Shown here in pieces: positions 18,287-26,829 of a stretch of 64,000 nt of DNA. Under the pieces are notes generated by a model. That model was not told the DNA's origin and made no database searches. It saw nothing but the letters and a program-made list of their open reading frames with translations. Numbering within the stretch: position 1 is the first letter of the stretch; each line of letters begins with the position of its first letter. The translations under genes were made by a program, and so were the position numbers. This DNA comes from JAGPUQ01 sp036961295. Its GTDB lineage: Bacteria > Pseudomonadota > Gammaproteobacteria > Pseudomonadales > Porticoccaceae. The stretch lies in the NCBI GenBank assembly GCA_036961295.1, contig JBALVX010000001.1, forward strand, positions 744,001 to 808,000, given 5' to 3'.

Positions 18287-20536
18287 TTATGCCGTTAGTG
18301 CCTTATCCAACAGGGCATTGAGCGTCGCGCTGGGACGCATCAATTTCTCAAGCTTGCTGTGGTCCGGTTGAAAATAACCCGCCATATCGACAGGGTGGCC
18401 CTGGCAGGCATTAAGTTCGTCGACAATTTTTTGCTCGTTGTCGGCGAGTTGCTGCGCCAATTTAGCAAAGGAGGTTTGTAGTTCTGGGTTTTCAGTTTGC
18501 ACGGCTAATGCTTCGGCCCAGTACAAAGCAAGATAGAAATGGCTGCCACGGTTGTCCAGCTCGCGAACTTTACGGGAAGGCGACTTGCGGTTTTCCAGCA
18601 GTTTGCCGGTAGCCTGGTCGAGTGTACTAGCCAGTACCGCGGCCTTCTCGTTGCCGTTTTTAATGGCGAGGTCTTCAAGGGAGACGCCAATGGCTAAAAA
18701 TTCACCCAATGAGTCCCAGCGCAAGTGATCTTCTTCCATAAACTGTTGAACGTGCTTGGGTGCGGAGCCACCGGCACCGGTTTCAAATAAACCGCCGCCG
18801 GCCATCAAGGGCACTACCGACAGCATTTTAGCGCTAGTGCCTAATTCCAGAATCGGGAATAAGTCGGTCAGGTAGTCGCGCAATACATTGCCAGTGACCG
18901 AGATAGTATCCTTGCCGCGCTTTAAGCGTTCCATAGTGTAGCGAATGGCACGATCTGGTGTGAGTATGGAGATACGCAAGCCGTTGGTATCGTGATCTTG
19001 CAGGTACTTCTCCACCTTTTTGATCATTTGCACATCGTGACCACGGTTTTCGTCTAACCAGAACACGGCGGGCATACCACTGGCGCGGGCGCGGGTAACG
19101 GCTAGTTTGACCCAGTCTTGAATGGCCGCATCTTTAGCTTGAAACATACGCCAAACATCACCGGCTTCCACGTTGTCGTGCTGTAGCCAAACTTTACCGT
19201 CCTCATCAACAACACGCATGCTGCCATCGACAGGTAACTCGAAGGTTTTGTCGTGGGAGCCGTACTCTTCGGCCTTTTGTGCCATCAGACCGACATTGGG
19301 TACAGTGCCCATGGTGGTGGGATCGAAAGCGTCGTGATGCTTACAGAAATTAATAACTTCCTGATAAATAGTGGCATAGCAGCTATCGGGAATGACGGCT
19401 TTAGTGTCTTCGAGCTTGCCGTGGGAATCCCACATTTTACCGCTGTCGCGAATCATAGCGGGCATGGAAGCATCGACGATCACATCGCTGGGCACGTGCA
19501 GGTTGGTAATGCCGCGATCAGAGTTAACCATCGCCAGCATGGGGCGTGTTTCGTAGCACTCACGCAGGTCGGATTCAATTTCGGCACGTTTCGAGTACGG
19601 CAGTTTGTCGACCTTACGCAGGGCCGCACCTAAACCATCATTGGGGTTAATGCCCAGCTCGTTCAAAGTTTCGGCGTGCTTTTCCCAGGCGTCTTTAAAA
19701 TAAACCGTGACGGCGTGACCGAAGACGATGGGGTCGGAGACCTTCATCATGGTGGCTTTCAAGTGGAGTGAAAACAATAAGCCCGCATTGCGAGCGCCTT
19801 CCATTTCTTCGTCGAGAAATGTGCGCAGTGCTTTGGTGCTCATAAATTGAGCACTCACAATTTCACCTTTCTGTACGGGGACTTCTTTCAGCACCGTTAC
19901 GCCGCCGTCGGCATCATGGAGTTCGATTTTAAGGTTTGTCGCCTTGTCCGTAGTGCAGGAAATATCGCTGGCATAAAAATCGCCGCTGCGCATATGAGCG
20001 ACATGAGTTCTCGACGCCTGGCTCCACTTACCCATTCGGTGAGGGTTACTTTTAGCGTACTGTTTAACCGCGTGGGGGGCGCGTCGATCAGAATTACCTT
20101 CGCGCAACACCGGGTTTACGGCGCTGCCAAGCACCTTGGCGTAGGTCGCCTGGACGGCAGCTTCGGCATCATTGCCAGGGTTCTCAGGGTAACTGGGGAT
20201 GTCGTAGCCCTTGCCCTGAAGTTCTTTGATGGCCATCTGTAGCTGGGGGATAGAGGCGCTGATATTAGGCAACTTGATAATGTTGGCATTGGGATCCTGA
20301 GTCAGTTCGCCCAGGGCTTTCAGCGTGTCCGGGACTTTCTGATCGTCCTTCAGGTTTTCCGGGAAATTTGCCAGGATTCGAGCCGCCAGAGAAATATCAC
20401 TGGTTTCTACTTCGACGTCCGCCGCAGCGGTGAAGGTATTAACGATGGGGAGCAGGGAGTAAGTCGCCAGAGCCGGCGCTTCGTCAGTTTTGGTGTAAAT
20501 AATTTTCGATTTTGAAGGTGTTGTCTTCGATGTCAT
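18287..20536 (-). CDS. idh: NADP-dependent isocitrate dehydrogenase, monomeric type
   Basis: The 749-residue length and the start SKIIYTKTDEAPALATYSLL identify the large monomeric isocitrate dehydrogenase, unrelated in length to the dimeric 416-residue Icd. The conserved EGNSDRRAP and NPHRMGKWS blocks belong to its active-site region. It oxidatively decarboxylates isocitrate to 2-oxoglutarate with NADP in the TCA cycle. In Pseudomonas, idh lies beside icd between the Nudix gene and cspD; here it stands alone on the other side of uvrB, about 10 kb away, and no icd is in the window. Confidence 0.95.
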   Translation of the reverse strand: MTSKTTPSKSKIIYTKTDEAPALATYSLLPIVNTFTAAADVEVETSDISLAARILANFPENLKDDQKVPDTLKALGELTQDPNANIIKLPNISASIPQLQMAIKELQGKGYDIPSYPENPGNDAEAAVQATYAKVLGSAVNPVLREGNSDRRAPHAVKQYAKSNPHRMGKWSQASRTHVAHMRSGDFYASDISCTTDKATNLKIELHDADGGVTVLKEVPVQKGEIVSAQFMSTKALRTFLDEEMEGARNAGLLFSLHLKATMMKVSDPIVFGHAVTVYFKDAWEKHAETLNELGINPNDGLGAALRKVDKLPYSKRAEIESDLRECYETRPMLAMVNSDRGITNLHVPSDVIVDASMPAMIRDSGKMWDSHGKLEDTKAVIPDSCYATIYQEVINFCKHHDAFDPTTMGTVPNVGLMAQKAEEYGSHDKTFELPVDGSMRVVDEDGKVWLQHDNVEAGDVWRMFQAKDAAIQDWVKLAVTRARASGMPAVFWLDENRGHDVQMIKKVEKYLQDHDTNGLRISILTPDRAIRYTMERLKRGKDTISVTGNVLRDYLTDLFPILELGTSAKMLSVVPLMAGGGLFETGAGGSAPKHVQQFMEEDHLRWDSLGEFLAIGVSLEDLAIKNGNEKAAVLASTLDQATGKLLENRKSPSRKVRELDNRGSHFYLALYWAEALAVQTENPELQTSFAKLAQQLADNEQKIVDELNACQGHPVDMAGYFQPDHSKLEKLMRPSATLNALLDKALTA

Positions 20537-20703
20537 TCTGCTGCCCCAGCGGTATTATTTGGATTGGTTTACGATGCATTTTGGCTGCCAAAGTGCCCGC
20601 TTCACCCAGGAATTTCGAGAGCATATCTTACAGAAGAATGGATGTAATTTGTAGTCTTGTAAAAAAACAACAAAGGGTAAATGAGGCTGTTTAGTAGCTC
20701 GAA

Positions 20704-20741
20704 TATAATATTTAACGTTAAATCCGGCCATTTGAAGCCGG
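20704..20741. promoter_or_regulatory. Promoter-like TATAAT followed by a 14-bp perfect palindrome and a hairpin
   Basis: In the 372-base gap between idh and the divergent CoA-transferase, TATAAT (20704-20709) is directly followed by the palindrome ATTTAACGTTAAAT (20710-20723) and then by CCGGC...GCCGG (20724-20741). An operator just after a -10 box is a common repressor arrangement. It could serve either divergent gene; the leader to the CoA-transferase would be near 190 bases. No gene is seen in the gap. Confidence 0.45.
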
Positions 20742-20859
20742 TGTTACCAAGTCAATTATGGAGTTTTTGTAGTTAGATTACCTGCCTGGCCTTCGCCGGC
20801 ATGCAGAATGTGTACATGCGACGAGTACTATAAACTCTAGCCCTAATTTTTAACCAGGC

Positions 20860-20904
20860 CAGTTTTGGAGAGATCAGTTTTGGAGATATTAACTTTGGAG
20901 AAAA
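20860..20904 (+). repeat. 15-bp tandem repeat carrying three Shine-Dalgarno-like cores
   Basis: Three consecutive 15-base units based on CAGTTTTGGAGAGAT end five bases before the CoA-transferase ATG. The third unit is diverged (TAACTTTGGAGAAAA) and its GGAGA is the ribosome-binding site actually used. The two upstream units contain equivalent GGAGA cores. Confidence 0.85.
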
Positions 20905-20908
20905 AGAC

Positions 20909-22093
20909 ATGAGCGGCGTCCTCGACGGCATACGCGTACTTGATTTTGGCCGCTATATAGCCGGACCGTATTGCGCCGAATTATTAGCGCAATTTGGCGC
21001 GGATGTGATTCGTATTGAAAAGCTATCGGGCAGTGAAGACCGCTACACCACACCGGTGACGGACGACGGCCAGGGAGCGATGTTTTTTCAGATGAACTGT
21101 AACAAGCGCGGAATCACCCTAAACCCGATGAAACCGGAAGGCCGGGAAGTGGTGAAGAAATTGGTGGCAACCGCTGACGTGGTGCTGGCTAATTTACCGC
21201 CGCCCTCACTGGTGCAAATGGGTATTGATTACGAATCCCTGAAAGCCATCAAGGACGACATTATTTTTACCACCATGTCCGCTTTCGGTTCTGTTGGGCC
21301 TTATAGCGACAAAGTGGGTTTTGATGGCATTGCCCAGGTCATGTCTGGAACCGCTTACCTGGGCGGCTTTCCCGATCAACCCATCAAGGCGTTTACTCCC
21401 TATGTGGATTACTCCACTGGAATTTCCTGCGCGATGGGCACCCTGGCCGCCATTATGCACAAGCAGAAAACTGGAGAGGGGCAGATAGTGGAGGGCGCTT
21501 TACTGCGCACCGCTATGTGTTATTCCAACTCAAGCATCATTGAGCAAGCACTGCTCGATGCCAATCGTGTGGGCAGTGGTAACCGGGCTCAGCACATCGC
21601 GCCCTCGGATATTTATAACACCAAAGATGGCGCAATTATGATTCAGGTGGTGGGGCATGCGCTGTTTACCCGCTGGGCAAAATTAATCGGTGCCGACGAC
21701 TGGATCGATGATCCACGATTTGCCACCGATGCCGATCGCGGCAATAACAATGAGGTCATTAGCGAACGCGCTGCGGCCTGGTGCGCTGAGCGTACGACGG
21801 CAGACGCACTGCAAGAGCTCGAAACCGCGCGTGTCCCCGCTGGCCCGGTACTAACACCGCAACAGGCCTACGACGACCCACAGGTGCAAGCGATGGGGGT
21901 ATTTAATCCCGTCGATTATCCGGGTTTACCCAAAGCCGCACCCGTTGCCGGAACGCCAGTGGTGCTATCCAAAAGTCCTGGACAAATCAACTCCCCACCG
22001 CCCACCCTGGGGCAACACACCGACGAAATTATGCGAGAAATTGGATACCATGATAAAGACATTGCAGAACTACGGGAAAAGCGGGTGATTTAA
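20909..22093 (+). CDS. Class III CoA-transferase (CaiB/BaiF family)
   Basis: The 394-residue protein begins VLDGIRVLDFGRYIAGPYCA, the standard start of family III CoA-transferases, which move CoA between acyl-CoA and free acids. The expected catalytic Asp lies around YVDYSTGISCAMGTLAA. Acetone-, carnitine- and aromatic-acid pathways use such enzymes to activate a substrate. The following gene encodes a glutathione S-transferase-like protein on the same strand after 117 bases. The acid used is not predictable. Confidence 0.9.
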   Translation: MSGVLDGIRVLDFGRYIAGPYCAELLAQFGADVIRIEKLSGSEDRYTTPVTDDGQGAMFFQMNCNKRGITLNPMKPEGREVVKKLVATADVVLANLPPPSLVQMGIDYESLKAIKDDIIFTTMSAFGSVGPYSDKVGFDGIAQVMSGTAYLGGFPDQPIKAFTPYVDYSTGISCAMGTLAAIMHKQKTGEGQIVEGALLRTAMCYSNSSIIEQALLDANRVGSGNRAQHIAPSDIYNTKDGAIMIQVVGHALFTRWAKLIGADDWIDDPRFATDADRGNNNEVISERAAAWCAERTTADALQELETARVPAGPVLTPQQAYDDPQVQAMGVFNPVDYPGLPKAAPVAGTPVVLSKSPGQINSPPPTLGQHTDEIMREIGYHDKDIAELREKRVI

Positions 22094-22210
22094 TTATTAC
22101 CGAATTTAAAGATCAGGCTCAGGTGCAAAATTTCGGTGCTATGCTCCATCCGAGATGCTGGGTTTGATAAGTGTTTGGCTTTATAAATACTGGGTTTTAA
22201 GGAGATAAAA

Positions 22211-22849
22211 ATGCTCACCATTCACCACTTGAACAATTCTCGTTCTCAACGAATTCTGTGGTTGGCCGAAGAGCTGGGCCTGGAGTACGAACTGGTTAAG
22301 CATCAGCGCGATCCGGAGACATTACGCGCACCGGCATCCCTCAACGCCGTTCATCCGCTTGGGAAAGCGCCGGTGATCGTACACGACGGCCAGGTAATCG
22401 CAGAGAGCGACGCCATTATCGAATACATCACCCGCAAGTTGGCCCAGGGACGTCTATCCATTGGGTCGGACTCACCGGACTTCGGGGAATACCTTGAGTG
22501 GCTGCACTTTCCCGAGGGCAGTTTACAGGGCGCTTTGGTATTCGATCTGATTTATCAGTGGGCAGATGCCGCCAACGACGTGCTGTTCGGATTTTACGAT
22601 GTGGAAATGAATCGCCAATACGCTTATCTCGACGGAGTATTGGCCGAGCGAGATTATCTACTGCAATCCGGATTCACCGCAGCAGACATCAACATGACCT
22701 GGACCCTGGAGTTCGCCGAGGCTCGTGGACGCACACAAAGCCATCCCGACTTATGCGCCTACCTGACCAGAATGCGCGCTCGTCCCGCATATCAGAGCGC
22801 AATAAAACGCGGTGGCCCGCAGGACTTGAACGTATTTGGTAAAAGCTGA
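22211..22849 (+). CDS. Glutathione S-transferase family protein
   Basis: The 212-residue protein has an N-terminal thioredoxin-like domain with the strand MLTIHHLNNSRSQRILWLAE and the conserved cis-Pro region LGKAPVIVHDGQVIAESDAI, followed by an all-helical C-terminal domain. The sequence NNSRSQR places a Ser at the usual glutathione-activating position. AAGGAG precedes the ATG. It may detoxify or isomerise products of the neighbouring catabolic genes; this is positional inference. Confidence 0.9.
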   Translation: MLTIHHLNNSRSQRILWLAEELGLEYELVKHQRDPETLRAPASLNAVHPLGKAPVIVHDGQVIAESDAIIEYITRKLAQGRLSIGSDSPDFGEYLEWLHFPEGSLQGALVFDLIYQWADAANDVLFGFYDVEMNRQYAYLDGVLAERDYLLQSGFTAADINMTWTLEFAEARGRTQSHPDLCAYLTRMRARPAYQSAIKRGGPQDLNVFGKS

Positions 22850-22861
22850 CTTTATCGCAGC

Positions 22862-23617
22862 ATGGTTCAACACGCGCGCCCAGTATTAGATCGTGTTATA
22901 GATTTAAAGTTAAATCGAGGAATCACGTTGAGAACCGAATTTGAAGTTACAGGGCTTTTTTACGAATCTGGCGGTTATAAGTTAAGAAAGTTTCTCGATA
23001 TTAAGCGAACGGACACAGTGCAAAGCATCCCCGATCTTATGGTCGTTATGATGAACCCGGGTTCCTCTTACCCACTAGACGGTATTGATAATAATTCAAT
23101 ATCATCTGAAGCTGAGCCAGACACTACGCAGCAGCAGATAATGAAGGTCATGGACGGAGCTTCATTTGATTATGCCAGAATTCTAAATCTGTCTGATCTT
23201 CGTACGCCAGACTCAAATCAGCTCTATAAATTCGTAAAATCTGACAAGTCAAAATTAGTAGATCATTCGATTTTTTCAACTAATCGAAAAACCGAATTGA
23301 ATCAACTCTTCATTCAAAATATACCAGTCATCTTTGGTTGGGGGGTTAACGCAGCACTAACGCTGTTGGCTAAACTGGCCATAGAATCCTTATGCATTAA
23401 TAATCCGCTGAGAATGCCAAAGCCTGGTACTCAATATTCTTATTACCACCCATTGCATGGAATCTACGAAAAGCAACTTGAATGGGTCCAGCATGTAATA
23501 AATCAAAGCACTCGGACGCAGAAAAGCAGCGCCGGTATTAGAGACGAAATTCCGGCTGGAGAAACCAGGAGCTTCGGGATTTCGTGCGGTGGGTTTTCGC
23601 AAAAACCCCAATCGTAG
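22862..23617 (+). CDS. DUF1643-like accessory protein
   Basis: The product (251 residues from the ATG at 22862) carries MVVMMNPGSSYPLD, and later YARILNLSDLRTP and IPVIFGWGVNA, which resemble the MNPS/N-L/GWG pattern of DUF1643, a family of unknown function often found on mobile or accessory DNA. A TTG at 22928 with a better-spaced GAGG is a credible alternative start. The gene is visibly more A/T-rich than its neighbours and lies on the 3' side of tRNA-Asn. Its last 25 or so residues are encoded by an inverted-repeat element, so the natural C-terminus may have been replaced. Confidence 0.6.
   Translation: MVQHARPVLDRVIDLKLNRGITLRTEFEVTGLFYESGGYKLRKFLDIKRTDTVQSIPDLMVVMMNPGSSYPLDGIDNNSISSEAEPDTTQQQIMKVMDGASFDYARILNLSDLRTPDSNQLYKFVKSDKSKLVDHSIFSTNRKTELNQLFIQNIPVIFGWGVNAALTLLAKLAIESLCINNPLRMPKPGTQYSYYHPLHGIYEKQLEWVQHVINQSTRTQKSSAGIRDEIPAGETRSFGISCGGFSQKPQS
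23545..23612. repeat. Inverted-repeat element at the 3' end of the DUF1643-like gene
   Basis: ACGAAATTCCG near 23549 pairs with CGGGATTTCGT near 23575, with an inner CTGG-AGAAA-CCAG hairpin, and is followed by GGGTTTTCGCAAAAACCC, a second hairpin. The pair of adjacent stems looks like a dispersed palindromic (REP- or MITE-like) unit overlapping the reading frame. Only one copy is in this window. Confidence 0.5.
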
Positions 23618-23755
23618 AGCATGACTCCTATAAAATATATATCCGGTTATTAACCCACACCTAATAAAAGCCTGTGATTCTTATCTGTGTTAGGTGCGCC
23701 TGCAAGCGAGACATCCGGTTTATTAGCACTATAATTTTGATAAAACCCCAAAACC

Positions 23756-23782
23756 AAAAAGGGCCACCTGCTGGTGATCCTT
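23756..23782 (-). terminator. Intrinsic terminator of tRNA-Asn
   Basis: On the minus strand AAGGATCACC and GGTGGCCCTT form a stem with an AGCA loop and are followed by TTTTT, 40 bases beyond the tRNA 3' end. Confidence 0.8.
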
Positions 23783-23822
23783 CTCGTTTACTGCTTAAAT
23801 TACTACTTCAAACTACTTAAAT

Positions 23823-23898
23823 TGGCTCCGCCTGCTGGGCTCGAACCAGCGACCCAATGATTAACAGTCATTTGCTCTACCAGCTGAGCTAAGGCGGA
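23823..23898 (-). tRNA. tRNA-Asn (GTT)
   Basis: The minus strand gives a complete 76-base cloverleaf including encoded CCA. Acceptor TCCGCCT pairs with AGGCGGA, with G as discriminator base; the D arm contains AGCTCAGCTGGTAGAGC; the anticodon loop CTGTTAA has anticodon GTT (plus-strand 23863-23865); the T arm reads GCTGGTTCGAGCCCAGC. The 3' side faces the A/T-rich DUF1643-like gene, the side where islands integrate. Confidence 0.97.
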
Positions 23899-24055
23899 AT
23901 TATAAGGCGCGGGTATGGTATAGCTGCCACTTTATGCAGTCAACCTTGGAATGGACTTTTAGGGCATTTAATCGGTTTGTTGCTGGTCTTTGGGCGGCGA
24001 ATGCCTTTTTGGAAGTGTTATGATGTTTGGCTAATTTCTTTCTACGCGACGCATT

Positions 24056-26083
24056 ATGTCCAAACCACTACAGGTGGTCAGCAACTACCAGCCCGCCGGA
24101 GATCAACCCCAGGCGATAAAGCAATTGGTCGAGGGCCTGGAGGCCGGATTGGCGGCTCAGACCCTGCTCGGCGTCACCGGTTCCGGCAAGACCTTTACCG
24201 TTGCCAAGGTGATTGAGCAACTTCAGCGGCCGACTCTGGTGATGGCCCACAATAAAACCCTGGCTGCCCAGCTCTATGGGGAGCTGCGGGATTTTTTCCC
24301 CAATAACGCGGTCGAGTACTTCGTGTCCTACTACGATTACTATCAGCCGGAGGCCTATGTGCCGGCTTCAGGGACCTTTATTGAAAAGGACGCCTCGGTC
24401 AACAAGCATATTGAGCAGATGCGACTGTCGGCCACCAAGGCGCTGATAGAGCGTAAAGATGTCATTGTGGTGGCGACGGTATCGGCAATTTACGGTTTGG
24501 GCGACCCAGACTCTTACCTGAAGATGCTGCTGCACATGGTGCGCGGTGACCCGGTAGATCAGCGCTTTATTTTGCACCGTTTAGCGGAGCTGCAATACAC
24601 CCGTAATGATGTCGCCTTTGAGCGCGGTAACTACCGGGTGCGCGGCGATGTGATTGATATTTTCCCCGCTGATTCAGAACAACACGCGGTGCGAGTCGAA
24701 TTGTTCGACGAAGAAATCGAGAACCTGTCGTTATTTGATCCGCTGACCGGAGAGGTTCTCCAGCGTGTGCCACGGGTTTCGGTGTATCCAAAATCCCATT
24801 ACGTGACGCCCAAGAAAACCATCCTGGCGGCGGTGGATAAAATCAAAGTCGAGCTGGCTCAGCGTCTGGAGCAATTACACAGCAGCAATAAGCTAGTGGA
24901 AGCCCAGCGTTTGTCGGAGCGTACTCGTTACGACCTGGAAATGATGAAGGAACTGGGTTACTGCAGCGGTATTGAAAACTATTCCCGTTATTTATCGGGT
25001 CGAGAACCGGGCGAGGCACCACCGACACTGTTTGACTATCTGCCCGCAGAAGCTTTGCTGGTGACGGATGAATCTCATGTCACCATTCCTCAAATTGGCG
25101 GCATGTACAAAGGTGATCGCTCGCGCAAGGAGACCTTGGTGGAATACGGTTTCCGCCTGCCCTCGGCGCTGGATAACCGACCCCTGCGGTTCGATGAATG
25201 GGAACGCTTAATGCCGCAAACCCTGTTTGTGTCGGCGACGCCGGGCAAATACGAAGCCGAGCACGGTGAGGCGATAGTGGAACAGGTGGTGCGGCCAACA
25301 GGCTTGATTGATCCGGAAATCGAGGTGTTACCGGCCTCGACTCAAGTTGACAATGTGATGGGCCAAATTAAGGAACGCGTAGCGCTGGATGAGCGGGTGC
25401 TCATTACTGTACTCACCAAACGTATGGCCGAAGATCTCACCGACTATCTAGACGAACACGGTGTACGCGTGCGCTATTTGCATTCTGATATTAAAACCAT
25501 CGAGCGGGTGGAAATTATTCGCGACCTGCGCCTGGGGGAATTCGATGTTCTAGTGGGCATTAATTTGTTGCGAGAAGGCCTGGATATGCCGGAGGTTTCT
25601 TTAGTCGCGATTATGGATGCCGACAAGGAAGGTTTTTTGCGCTCCGAGCAATCGTTAATACAAACCATTGGCCGAGCGGCGCGACATTTAAATGGCCACG
25701 CCATTCTTTATGCCGACAAAATCACGGGATCGATGCAGCGGGCGATGGATGAAACGGATCGGCGACGCAGCAAGCAAATCGCCCACAACACAGAACACGG
25801 TATTACCCCGAAAGGTATCAAAAAGTCCGTGGCCGATATTATGGAAGGCGCGGTACTCATGGGCCGCCGCAAACAAAAATTCGATAAGGTGGCCGAGGCC
25901 CGTGCCGACTATGGCGTGCTGGCAGATAAGGCCGGTGATTCTCCGGCGGCCATGGCCAAATTAATGCGCGTCATGGAAGACAAAATGAATCAGCACGCCC
26001 AAAACCTGGAATTTGAAGATGCGGCACGGGTGCGAGACGATATTAAGGAATTCAAAGAGCAGGTTTTTCTAGCTGCGCCTTGA
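24056..26083 (+). CDS. uvrB: UvrABC system protein B
   Basis: The 675-residue protein has the UvrB order: Walker A GVTGSGKTFTVA, the beta-hairpin YYDYYQPEAYVP used for damage verification, Walker B LLVTDESHVTIP, helicase motif VI near QTIGRAARH and a C-terminal UVR domain (LEFEDAARVRDDIKEF) for UvrC contact. It is the damage-recognition helicase of nucleotide excision repair. Unlike E. coli uvrB there is no convincing LexA box ahead of it. It follows divergently from tRNA-Asn. Confidence 0.97.
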   Translation: MSKPLQVVSNYQPAGDQPQAIKQLVEGLEAGLAAQTLLGVTGSGKTFTVAKVIEQLQRPTLVMAHNKTLAAQLYGELRDFFPNNAVEYFVSYYDYYQPEAYVPASGTFIEKDASVNKHIEQMRLSATKALIERKDVIVVATVSAIYGLGDPDSYLKMLLHMVRGDPVDQRFILHRLAELQYTRNDVAFERGNYRVRGDVIDIFPADSEQHAVRVELFDEEIENLSLFDPLTGEVLQRVPRVSVYPKSHYVTPKKTILAAVDKIKVELAQRLEQLHSSNKLVEAQRLSERTRYDLEMMKELGYCSGIENYSRYLSGREPGEAPPTLFDYLPAEALLVTDESHVTIPQIGGMYKGDRSRKETLVEYGFRLPSALDNRPLRFDEWERLMPQTLFVSATPGKYEAEHGEAIVEQVVRPTGLIDPEIEVLPASTQVDNVMGQIKERVALDERVLITVLTKRMAEDLTDYLDEHGVRVRYLHSDIKTIERVEIIRDLRLGEFDVLVGINLLREGLDMPEVSLVAIMDADKEGFLRSEQSLIQTIGRAARHLNGHAILYADKITGSMQRAMDETDRRRSKQIAHNTEHGITPKGIKKSVADIMEGAVLMGRRKQKFDKVAEARADYGVLADKAGDSPAAMAKLMRVMEDKMNQHAQNLEFEDAARVRDDIKEFKEQVFLAAP

Positions 26084-26118
26084 GCAAAGCGCCGTGTTTA
26101 CCAGGTCTAAGTTTTATT

Positions 26119-26138
26119 AAGCCTGCGTGGCAGGTTTA
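26119..26138 (+). terminator. Terminator-like hairpin after uvrB
   Basis: AGCCTGC and GCAGGTT flank a GTG loop and are followed by TATTTA, 36 bases past the uvrB stop and next to the convergent methyltransferase stop. The stem is short, so the call is moderate. Confidence 0.5.
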
Positions 26139-26139
26139 T

Positions 26140-26802
26140 TTATCGGGGTTTAATGGCACTATAAAGAACCATTGTTCCGTAAATGGTGTTGAACGTTTTT
26201 CCCTGAGAGACTTCTGAAAATCCAACTTCTTCAAACAGCTTGGGTAGCTTGCCCGATAGGTTGTCCTGTGTGTTTTTGAAACCATCAAGCAATTGAATAA
26301 ACAGGAATAACCCTCTCATAAGGGGGTTGCTTGCTGGCCCCCAGTCCGCGATATGAAGTTCTGCGCCCGGCTTGAGAATACGGAACATTTCATGTGCGGT
26401 ACGTTTTTTGTCTTCCCAGCATAAATGGTGAAAGAACAGGCTCGAAACTACTCGATCAAATTGTGCAGAAGAATAAGGTAGGTCATGTGATAGTGCGCAA
26501 TCAAACTTTACTGAAACAGTCGCTTTTTTTGCCTTACGAGAAGCAAGGGATAAAATCGCAGGGTCGCCGTCAGCACCCGTAACATTAGCCCCAGGCTGAT
26601 GCTGTTTAATCCAAATTGCCAGGGTGCCGGTTCCTGAGGCGAGATCCAAAACTTCCTGCCCTGGCTCAAATTGAGCTTGCTCGATGAGCGCGTGCTTGAA
26701 GCTGTGTTCTCGCGTCGTAGCACCCACTACAGCGTCATAATAAGGCGTTAACCAATGATACCCCAGCGCTGGTACATATTTGGTTTTGGTAGAGTTCTTC
26801 AT
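26140..26802 (-). CDS. Class I SAM-dependent methyltransferase
   Basis: The 220-residue protein has the Rossmann motif I VLDLASGTGTLAIWI, an acidic motif (TGADGDPAIL) for the SAM ribose, and later LSHDLPYSSAQFDRVVSSLF and LKPGAELHIADWGP. It resembles UbiE/Methyltransf_11-type small-molecule methyltransferases. A strong AGGAGGT precedes the ATG. The acceptor is unknown. It sits 27 bases after purB on the same strand, so it may be read through from that operon. Confidence 0.88.
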   Translation of the reverse strand: MKNSTKTKYVPALGYHWLTPYYDAVVGATTREHSFKHALIEQAQFEPGQEVLDLASGTGTLAIWIKQHQPGANVTGADGDPAILSLASRKAKKATVSVKFDCALSHDLPYSSAQFDRVVSSLFFHHLCWEDKKRTAHEMFRILKPGAELHIADWGPASNPLMRGLFLFIQLLDGFKNTQDNLSGKLPKLFEEVGFSEVSQGKTFNTIYGTMVLYSAIKPR

Positions 26803-26829
26803 CCTACCTCCTTTTCTGAACTAACAAGA

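Noticed and set aside
23823..23898. tRNA-Asn as an attachment site with a duplicated 3' end
   Set aside because: I looked for a second copy of the tRNA 3' segment in 22.8-23.8 kb and saw none, and there is no integrase gene.
23924..23939. CTGC-N8-GCAG upstream of uvrB, as a possible LexA box
   Set aside because: The inner positions are C and G instead of T and A, so it departs from CTGT-N8-ACAG at key bases, and it lies 116 bases before the start. A chance match is more likely.
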